In this document: piece by piece, positions 58,172-64,000 of the stretch
How positions within the stretch are numbered: position 1 is the stretch's first letter
Layout of the letters: every line of letters begins with the position of its first letter
NCBI RefSeq assembly: GCF_044377035.1
Contig: NZ_JBILJW010000002.1
Location: 1-64,000 of the forward strand
Direction: 5' to 3'
Source of the DNA: Silanimonas sp044377035
Lineage (GTDB): Bacteria; Pseudomonadota; Gammaproteobacteria; Xanthomonadales; Xanthomonadaceae
Length of the DNA: 64,000 nt
Translations under genes and position numbers: made by a program
The notes under the pieces: model-generated
Seen by the model: the letters and a program-made list of their open reading frames with translations, nothing else
Told to the model about the DNA's origin: nothing
Database searches by the model: none

Positions 58172-58933
58172 TCAGAAGCGGACGTTCTGCGCGTCGCGCT
58201 TGCGGTCGTAGGCGCGCATTTCCTCGCGCAGGTGCGCGATGCGCTGGCGGCCGAGCGCGTTGCGCTCCTCGTCGAGCAGCACGGCATCCAGCAGCTCGGC
58301 CATGCGCTGCGCGGCGGGCAGCAGGGTTTCCCAGGCATCCAGGGCGTTCAGCGGGCCCGGAAGGGTCATGAACAGGCTGACGCCGGGCGTGCGGATCTCG
58401 CCGAGGCGGGCCATGTCGAACGAACCCGGCTTCACCAGGTTCGCGAGGCTGAAGATCGGGCCGCGCTCGGGGTGGTTGTCGTCGAGGCGATGGAAGATGC
58501 CCATGTGGCCGTAGGCCAGGCCGGCCTTCTCGCAGGCGACGACGATATCGGGGCCGTGCAACACCTCGCCGGCGCGGGCCGCAAGGTAAAGGGTGACGAT
58601 GCGGTCGAAGCTGGCGTCAGGACGCGCGCCGAGCTGGGAGCGCGTGGGGGAAACCGGGGCGGCATCGTCCACGGCGATGCCGCGCTCGGCATCGAGTTCG
58701 GGGCCATCGTTGTCGGTCTCGGCCACCGCGTCGCCCAAGGTCGGCTCCCGGCGGCCGCCGGCGCCGAAACTCGGGAACGCCGCGGCAAGGCGTTCAGTGT
58801 CGGCGCTGTCGCGACGCACGCCCTGCTCGGGCTTCTTCCGGCCGGTCAACCAGATCACCACCATCAGCACCACCACCGCGGCGCCGATGGCGATCCGCAG
58901 GATGTTGGCTTCACTCAGGCCGGACAATTCCAT
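58172..58933 (-). CDS. zipA: cell division protein ZipA
   Basis: A 253-residue bitopic protein: N-terminal transmembrane helix (LRIAIGAAVVVLMVVIWLTG, about 12-30), a charged linker shorter than in E. coli, and the C-terminal FtsZ-binding ZipA domain (about 110-240; YGHMGIFHRLDDNHPERGPI, GVSLFMTLPGP). It tethers FtsZ to the membrane at division. The smc-zipA-ligA neighbourhood is typical for gammaproteobacteria. Confidence 0.95.
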   Translation of the reverse strand: MELSGLSEANILRIAIGAAVVVLMVVIWLTGRKKPEQGVRRDSADTERLAAAFPSFGAGGRREPTLGDAVAETDNDGPELDAERGIAVDDAAPVSPTRSQLGARPDASFDRIVTLYLAARAGEVLHGPDIVVACEKAGLAYGHMGIFHRLDDNHPERGPIFSLANLVKPGSFDMARLGEIRTPGVSLFMTLPGPLNALDAWETLLPAAQRMAELLDAVLLDEERNALGRQRIAHLREEMRAYDRKRDAQNVRF

Positions 58934-58978
58934 CCAACAGGCTCCAGACGCGGTCTTGGCGTGGTTGAGACCGCGCGA

Positions 58979-61900
58979 TTATGCCGCACCGGCGAGGCGC
59001 GTGGCCTCGGCGAGGTCGACGGACACGAGGCGAGAAACGCCCGGCTCGCGCATGGTGACGCCGGCGAGCTGCTTGGCCGCCTCCATCGTCGCCTTGTTGT
59101 GGCTGACGAAGAGGAACTGCACCTTCTCGCTCATCTCGCTGACCATCGTGCAGAAGCGGCCGACGTTGGCTTCATCGAGCGGTGCGTCGACTTCGTCGAG
59201 CAGGCAGAACGGCGCCGGGTTCAGGCGGAAGATCGCGAACACCAGCGAGACCGCCGTCAGCGCCTTCTCGCCGCCCGACAGCAAGGTGATGTTGGAGACG
59301 CGCTTGCCCGGCGGACGGGCCATGATCGCGACGCCGGTATCGAGCAGGTCCTCGCCGGTGAGCTCGAGGTAGGCGTGGCCGCCGCCGAACAGGCGCGGGA
59401 ACAGCTCCTGCACGCCGGCGTTGACGCGGTCGAAGGTTTCCTTGAATCGGCCGCGCGTCTCGCGGTCGATCTTGCGGATGGCGTCCTCGAGCTGCTCCAG
59501 CGCGGCGACGAGGTCGGCGTTCTGGGTGTCGAGATAGGCCTTGCGCTCGCTCTGCTCGGCGAACTCCTGGATGGCCGCGAGGTTGACCGGCTCGAGCCGG
59601 CGCATCTTGCCTTCCAGCTCGCCGATGCTGCGCGACCAGTTGGCCGCGTCCGCCTGCTCCGGCAAGCCGGCCACGACCGCCTCGAGTTCGAGGCCGGCGG
59701 TGGCGATCGCTTCCACCTGCTGCTGCGCCTTGATCTCCAGCGCCTGCGCCTCCATCCGACGCTGGGCGATGCGCTCGCGCTGCGCAATGGCGGCCTGGTC
59801 GCGCTGCTGGCGCTTGTGTTCGTATCCGCGCAGTTCCTGCTCGATGCCGTCCAGGTTCGCGCGCGCTGTCGCGAGGTCTTTCTCGGCGATCACGCGCTGC
59901 TCGAGCAGCAGTTGGCGCTCGCCATCGAGCGTGTGGATCGGGCTGTCGCCGTCCTGAAGCTGGGCCGCGAGCTCGTCGCGGCGGCTGGCGAGCTGGGCCT
60001 GCTGGCCGCGCAGGCGCGATAGCGACTGGTTGAGTGCATTGACGCGGGTGCGCTGCGCCTCGAGCGCCAGCGCCAGCTGGTGGGCCGAATCGCGGGCCTC
60101 GCGCGCCGACATCCGCGCCATCTCGCGCTGCTCGGTGAAGAGGCGGCGCTCGTTCTCCAGCGTCATTCGCTGCGTCTCGAGGTCGCCCATGCGCTCGGTG
60201 GCGACTTCGAGGCGCCCACGGGCCTCGCGCACTTCGACCTGCGCCGATTCCATCGACGTGGCGATCTGCGCCAGCTCGCGATCCAACGCGGCCATGCGGC
60301 CCTGCGCGGTTTCCAGCCGACCCTTCTGGCTCTGCAGCTGGCCGCCCATCTCGGAAACGCTGCGATGCGCGAGGTACAGCGTGCGCTGCGCGTCTTCGCG
60401 GGCCTGTTCGGCCACCAGCAGGGCGTCGCGGTGGGCGTGCTGGCCTTCGACCAGCGCCTGCTCGCGCGCCGCGAGGGCCACGATCTGCTGCTTGAGTTCG
60501 TTGATCTCGCGCTCGCGGGCCAAGGCGCCCTGCTGCGCCTCGCCGCTCTTGTTGAAGCGCAGCCAGCCCGGGCCTTCCCAGACGCCGGTGCGATCGATGA
60601 TGGCCTCGCCCGTGCGCAGACCAGCCCGGTGCGCCTCGGCTTCGCCGGAGGCCAGCGCCTCGACGGCATGGATGGGCGCGAGCAGCGCGCGGATGGCCCG
60701 CGGCCCTTGCACCTTGGCGGCGAGGCTGCTCGCCGGCACGTCGATGCCGCCCGTGGCACCGTCAACGAGGGCCACGCGGCCCTGCGCCAACTGGGCAACC
60801 GCTTCGCGCACGCTGCCGGCGTCGTCGTGGACAACCGCTTCGAGCAGGTGGCCGAGCACCGTCTCGACAGCGGTTTCCCAGCCCGGTTCGACCGTCAGCA
60901 CCTCGCCGAGACGCGGCAGGTCAGCCAGACCCTGCGACTTCAGCCACTCGAGGGCGCCGCTCTTCTCCTGTCCCAGCGCGGCGTGCTGCAAGGCCTCGAG
61001 CGAGGCCATGCGCCCCTTGGCGGCCTGCGTGGCCTTGCGGGTTTCCGCCAACTCGGTCTGCTGCTGGCGCTGCTGCTCCTGGATCTCGAGCAGAACGGCC
61101 TTCTTGGCATCGAGGATCTCGGCCAGCGCGTCGAGGCCGGCGCGCTTGGTTTCGTGCTCCAGCGCCAGCGTCTCCATCGCCTCGCTGAGCGTGGTGAGGT
61201 CGAGGCCGGCGCGCTCGGTGGCCAGCGTCTCGCGGCGGCGGTTGGCCTCCATCGACTGGCGTTCGAGGAATTCGATCTTGGTGCGCTCCACCTCGGCGGC
61301 ACGCGAGGACTCGGCGTACGAACGCGCGTAGTCGTCCCAGCGGCGCTGCCAGTCGGCGAGCTTGGTTTCCGCCTCACGCAGGGCGTCCTGGCGATCTTCA
61401 TCGCCGCCACGCAGGGTTTCGAGGCGCGGTTCGGCTTCGGCCACCTGTTCTTCCAGCTGCATCAGCTGGGCGGCATCGGCCTCGATGTGGTGCATCACCT
61501 CGGCCAGCGCCTCGTCGGCTTCGGCGCGGGCGGTCTCGATGCGCCGCTTCAGTTCCCGCTGGTGCTGGATCTGCTGTTCGATGCGTGCGATCTCGCCGCC
61601 GATTCGGTAGCTCTCGGCCTGCGCGCGGCCAAGGTGCTGACTGGCCTCGGCGTGCTGCTCACGGGTCAGTTCGCCCTGCTCTTCCGCGGCGCGCTGCTCG
61701 GCGAGCAGTTCCTGCAGCTTCGTCTCGTCGTCCAACAGCGAGGCATTCAGCGCTTCTGATTGGGCCTGCAGGCGACGGTACTCGAGCGCCTTGAGCTGGG
61801 CGTCCTTTTCGCGGTGTTCGGCCTGCAGGGCCTGGTACTGCTCGGCGGCACGGGCCTGGCGCCTGAGGTGCTCGAGCTGCTTGTCGATCTCCTCGCGCAG

Positions 61901-62488
61901 GTCGTTCAGGCGGTCGAGGTTGTCGCGCGTGCCCTTGATGCGGCTTTCGGTTTCCTTGCGGCGCTCCTTGTACTTGGAGATGCCGGCGGCTTCCTCGAGG
62001 AACAGGCGCAGCTCTTCGGGCTTGGAATCGATGACCTGCGAGATCATGCCCTGCTCGATGATCGAGTAGCTGCGCGGGCCGAGGCCGGTACCGAGGAACA
62101 GGTCCGTGATGTCGCGGCGGCGGCAGCGCGCGCCGTTGAGGAAATAGCTGCTCTGCCCGTCGCGCGAGACCAGGCGCTTCACCGAGATCTCGTTGTACTT
62201 CGCGAATTCGCCGCCGATGGCCTGGTCGCTGTTGTCGAACACCAGCTCCACCGTGGCCTGCGACACCGGCTTGCGCGACGACGAGCCGGAGAAGATCACG
62301 TCGGTGAAGGAATCACCGCGCAAGCGGCTGGCGGAACTTTCGCCCATGACCCAGCGGACGGCGTCGATGATGTTCGACTTGCCGCAGCCGTTCGGACCGA
62401 CGACGCCGGTCATGTTGGTGGGCAGGTGCAGGGTGGTCGGGTCGACGAAGCTCTTGAAGCCGGCGAGCTTGATGGTGGACAGACGCAT
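58979..62488 (-). CDS. smc: chromosome segregation protein SMC
   Basis: A 1169-residue ATPase of chromosome condensation. Walker A GPNGCGKSNIIDAVRW (Lys37) at the N-terminus; two long Gln/Arg/Glu-rich coiled coils (about 170-500 and 660-1000); a hinge with a Gly-rich interface (about 515-640); and the C-terminal signature LLSGGEKALTAVSLVF with Walker B FCLLDEVDAPLDEANV. Most gammaproteobacteria near E. coli use MukB instead; SMC here fits Xanthomonadales. ScpA/B partners are not in the window. Confidence 0.98.
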   Translation of the reverse strand: MRLSTIKLAGFKSFVDPTTLHLPTNMTGVVGPNGCGKSNIIDAVRWVMGESSASRLRGDSFTDVIFSGSSSRKPVSQATVELVFDNSDQAIGGEFAKYNEISVKRLVSRDGQSSYFLNGARCRRRDITDLFLGTGLGPRSYSIIEQGMISQVIDSKPEELRLFLEEAAGISKYKERRKETESRIKGTRDNLDRLNDLREEIDKQLEHLRRQARAAEQYQALQAEHREKDAQLKALEYRRLQAQSEALNASLLDDETKLQELLAEQRAAEEQGELTREQHAEASQHLGRAQAESYRIGGEIARIEQQIQHQRELKRRIETARAEADEALAEVMHHIEADAAQLMQLEEQVAEAEPRLETLRGGDEDRQDALREAETKLADWQRRWDDYARSYAESSRAAEVERTKIEFLERQSMEANRRRETLATERAGLDLTTLSEAMETLALEHETKRAGLDALAEILDAKKAVLLEIQEQQRQQQTELAETRKATQAAKGRMASLEALQHAALGQEKSGALEWLKSQGLADLPRLGEVLTVEPGWETAVETVLGHLLEAVVHDDAGSVREAVAQLAQGRVALVDGATGGIDVPASSLAAKVQGPRAIRALLAPIHAVEALASGEAEAHRAGLRTGEAIIDRTGVWEGPGWLRFNKSGEAQQGALAREREINELKQQIVALAAREQALVEGQHAHRDALLVAEQAREDAQRTLYLAHRSVSEMGGQLQSQKGRLETAQGRMAALDRELAQIATSMESAQVEVREARGRLEVATERMGDLETQRMTLENERRLFTEQREMARMSAREARDSAHQLALALEAQRTRVNALNQSLSRLRGQQAQLASRRDELAAQLQDGDSPIHTLDGERQLLLEQRVIAEKDLATARANLDGIEQELRGYEHKRQQRDQAAIAQRERIAQRRMEAQALEIKAQQQVEAIATAGLELEAVVAGLPEQADAANWSRSIGELEGKMRRLEPVNLAAIQEFAEQSERKAYLDTQNADLVAALEQLEDAIRKIDRETRGRFKETFDRVNAGVQELFPRLFGGGHAYLELTGEDLLDTGVAIMARPPGKRVSNITLLSGGEKALTAVSLVFAIFRLNPAPFCLLDEVDAPLDEANVGRFCTMVSEMSEKVQFLFVSHNKATMEAAKQLAGVTMREPGVSRLVSVDLAEATRLAGAA

Positions 62489-62571
62489 GCGCGGGGCGAT
62501 CCGGTGGCTCGAAGCGGGGGCGAAAGCACCGGCTTCGGGAGCGTTGAATTCGGGATGCTCGGCGATGCAAG

Positions 62572-62616
62572 TCCTTGATTACAAGGAAAATGCACCCCGG
62601 GCGGCCTGCCAGTGTA
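62572..62616 (-). promoter_or_regulatory. smc promoter -10 and leader inverted repeat
   Basis: Minus-strand TTACACT ending at 62611 is a likely -10. About 25-40 bp downstream lies a perfect 6-bp inverted repeat (TCCTTG / CAAGGA with ATTA centre, 62572-62587). The transcript would carry this small hairpin about 85 bases before the smc start. Confidence 0.45.
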
Positions 62617-62620
62617 ACGA

Positions 62621-62929
62621 CTACGGGGCGGCCTCGCCCGGGGCGCGGGCCTCGATGGCCAAGGCATGGATGTCGGTCGCCATCAGGGTCCCGAGCGCTT
62701 CGTAGATGAGGCGATGGCGGGCGATCGGACGGAGGCCGGCAAAGGCCTCCGCCACGACGCGAACCGAGAAATGGCTGCGGCCATCAGCCGCGCCGGCATG
62801 GCCGCGGTGTTTGTGGCTGTCATCGACCACCTCCAGGGACTGCGGCTGGAGGGCCGTCCTCAACCGCGCTTCGATCTCGGCGCCACGGGCCTCCCGGGGG
62901 AGACCGCCCTCGATGACGGGGGCACTCAT
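62621..62929 (-). CDS. bolA: BolA family protein
   Basis: A 102-residue protein with the BolA class II KH-like fold: LQPQSLEVVDDSHKHRGHAG, then HFSVRVVAEAFAGLRPIARHR and a C-terminal helix with HALAIEARAPGE. The His-rich loop (SHKHRGHAG) can ligate a shared [2Fe-2S] cluster with a monothiol glutaredoxin. ATG 62929 overlaps the stop of the YciI gene (ATGA). E. coli BolA affects cell shape and biofilm. Confidence 0.93.
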   Translation of the reverse strand: MSAPVIEGGLPREARGAEIEARLRTALQPQSLEVVDDSHKHRGHAGAADGRSHFSVRVVAEAFAGLRPIARHRLIYEALGTLMATDIHALAIEARAPGEAAP

Positions 62930-63249
62930 GGCAGCACCGGAAGAAACGGCTGCACGTCGACGCGTGCATAGACGCCGGCAGCGACATAGGGATCGTCGGC
63001 CGCCCATGCCTGCGCGCCGGCGAGGTCTTCGAATGCGGCGACGATCAGGCTTCCGGAGACGCCGCCTTCGGCCGGCGGCACGCCATCCTGGCGCGGCAGC
63101 GGGCCGGCGATCTTCAATCGGCCGGCTCCGGCCAGGGCCTCAAGCCGGGCGAGGTGCGCCGGTCGCGCCGCGGCGCGGGCCGGGCCGGCACCTTCGGCAT
63201 CGTGTCCGAGAATCACGTACCAGCGGGTCGGAGAATTCGGATTCGTCAT
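62926..63249 (-). CDS. YciI family protein
   Basis: A 107-residue ferredoxin-like-fold protein: WYVILGHDAEGAGPARAAAR (early His in HDAEG), RPAHLARLEALAGAGRLKIA and the tail DDPYVAAGVYARVDVQPFL with its conserved Asp-Asp-Pro. The family's conserved His/Asp pair suggests catalysis, but no general function is known. It is translationally coupled to bolA, a pairing seen in other Xanthomonadales as far as I recall. Confidence 0.92.
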   Translation of the reverse strand: MTNPNSPTRWYVILGHDAEGAGPARAAARPAHLARLEALAGAGRLKIAGPLPRQDGVPPAEGGVSGSLIVAAFEDLAGAQAWAADDPYVAAGVYARVDVQPFLPVLP

Positions 63250-63354
63250 CCTCCCAGTGTAGCCGCGCGGAGCCTTGGGCTAGACTCGAGCGCGCCGCCC
63301 GCCCCGGGCGGAATGCGTATGGAAATCCCCCGTTTCCGCTTCCCAGGAGAAGCC

Positions 63355-64000
63355 ATGCTTCCGTTCCGCGCCTTGACCGCCGCCCTCGCCATTGCCGCCG
63401 CCAGCGCGCTGCCGGTGGCCGCCGAGCCCCTCGCCTACTCGCTCGCCGAAGGCAACGAGATCGCCCTGCCGCAGGACCTGACGCCGGTCAACACCCTGCG
63501 CCTCGTGCAGATGCGCTGGTCGCCCTACGCCGGCCGCAAGGCGCGCGTGGCGGTGAGCAAGATCGACAACACCTCCAGCGTGTCCAGCTACACCGCCAAC
63601 GACCAGTACGGCTCGACCAATGTCGACTGGGCCTTCCAGACGGTGCCGGTCAATGGCATCGAGGCGATGATCACCGACGCACTGAACCAGAGCGGTCGCT
63701 TCCGCCTCGTCGAGCGCCAGGCCATCGGCAACGTGATGCAGGAGCAGGACTTCGGCGCCAGCGGCCGCGTCGCCACGCCGTCGGCGGCGGGCATGGGGCA
63801 GATCCTCGGCGCCGAGTACCTCGTCGAAGCCGTGATCACCTCCTACGACCCGGGCACCAACGCCAAGTCGACGAACGTCGGCGGCATCGCCAACGCGCTG
63901 GGAGGCCGCCTCGGCGGCCTCGGCGCCCTGGCCGGCGGTGTGAACGTCAACTCGTCCTCGTCCTCGCTGGGCATGAACATCCGCCTGATCAACGCGACGA
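63355..64000 (+). CDS. CsgG/HfaB-like exported protein, N-terminal part (runs off the window)
   Basis: The first 215 codons are present, still open at 64000. AGGAGA lies just before ATG 63355, and TAGACT at 63281-63286 is a possible -10. A signal peptide (MLPFRALTAALAIAAASALP, ending VAA-EP) is followed by the CsgG-type domain: ARVAVSKIDNTSS, IEAMITDALNQSGRFRLVER, ILGAEYLVEAVITSYDPG. CsgG forms outer-membrane secretion channels for curli subunits, but CsgG itself is a lipoprotein and no lipobox Cys is seen here, so this may be a soluble periplasmic relative. Confidence 0.8.
   Translation, partial: MLPFRALTAALAIAAASALPVAAEPLAYSLAEGNEIALPQDLTPVNTLRLVQMRWSPYAGRKARVAVSKIDNTSSVSSYTANDQYGSTNVDWAFQTVPVNGIEAMITDALNQSGRFRLVERQAIGNVMQEQDFGASGRVATPSAAGMGQILGAEYLVEAVITSYDPGTNAKSTNVGGIANALGGRLGGLGALAGGVNVNSSSSSLGMNIRLINAT

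Overview
The window looks like an ordinary chromosomal segment of a high-GC (roughly two-thirds G+C by eye) gammaproteobacterium of the order Xanthomonadales (Lysobacterales). The support is mixed: an ArsR-methyltransferase regulator in front of full-length metH, a contiguous sucA-sucB-lpdA cluster, zipA/smc/ligA/epmA together, DUF2058, SlyX, DUF3011 and DUF3429 proteins, a PilH-type response regulator, and a YtrA-type GntR operon with an operator of the kind I recall for Xanthomonas. The genus cannot be fixed from the sequence alone. I see no rRNA, tRNA, CRISPR array, insertion sequence, phage gene or origin. Coding density is very high: no gene-free stretch exceeds about 200 bp, and many neighbours overlap by 4 bp (ATGA or GTGA).

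Layout. 1-5.4 kb: start of an acyl-CoA dehydrogenase (leaving the window), then a divergent SahR-like regulator overlapping metH. 5.4-11.8 kb: a PAS chemoreceptor, then a helicase-exonuclease pair resembling the MrfA/MrfB repair system and a papain-like YiiX/YebB-type protein. 11.8-15.8 kb (minus): ugd-slyX-DUF2058-YhhN-sterol desaturase, a compact chain. 16-18.8 kb: a glycosyltransferase triad (GT2, LAB_N membrane protein, ArnT-like GT39). 18.9-21.3 kb: FKBP isomerase, DUF3429, an NTF2-like protein and an exported glutathione peroxidase. 21.4-26.1 kb: a seven-gene YtrA-type operon (exported peptide, GntR regulator, ABC ATPase, permease, GSGD-repeat exported protein, lipoprotein, membrane protein) under one promoter/operator. 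26.2-28.2 kb: an alpha/beta hydrolase and an OmpA lipoprotein, less GC-rich than their surroundings.

28.3-37.9 kb: an exported M24 peptidase-like protein, fumC, purB, a subclass B3 metallo-beta-lactamase-like enzyme, the ribosomal oxygenase roxA, a GNAT fusion, a large lipoprotein and a second GntR regulator. 38-43.6 kb: the complete 2-oxoglutarate dehydrogenase complex. 43.6-49.6 kb: an AcuI/YhdH-type reductase, PilH, CbpA, a peroxiredoxin, and a translationally coupled pair made of an active multi-PDZ HtrA protease and a trypsin-fold protein that has lost its catalytic triad. 49.6-63.2 kb (mostly minus): gyrA, mtnA, an unknown divergent gene, a triple-DUF3011 protein, then epmA-ligA-zipA-smc and bolA-yciI. 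The window closes inside a CsgG-like gene.

Most of the content is housekeeping: methionine synthesis and salvage, the TCA cycle, replication and segregation, and division. The parts most worth following up are the active/inactive HtrA pair, the MrfAB-like pair, the YtrA operon with its operator and GSGD-repeat protein, the glycosyltransferase triad in which a LAB_N protein sits where a flippase would be expected, the Cys/His-rich insertion in MetH, and the chromosomal B3 metallo-beta-lactamase.
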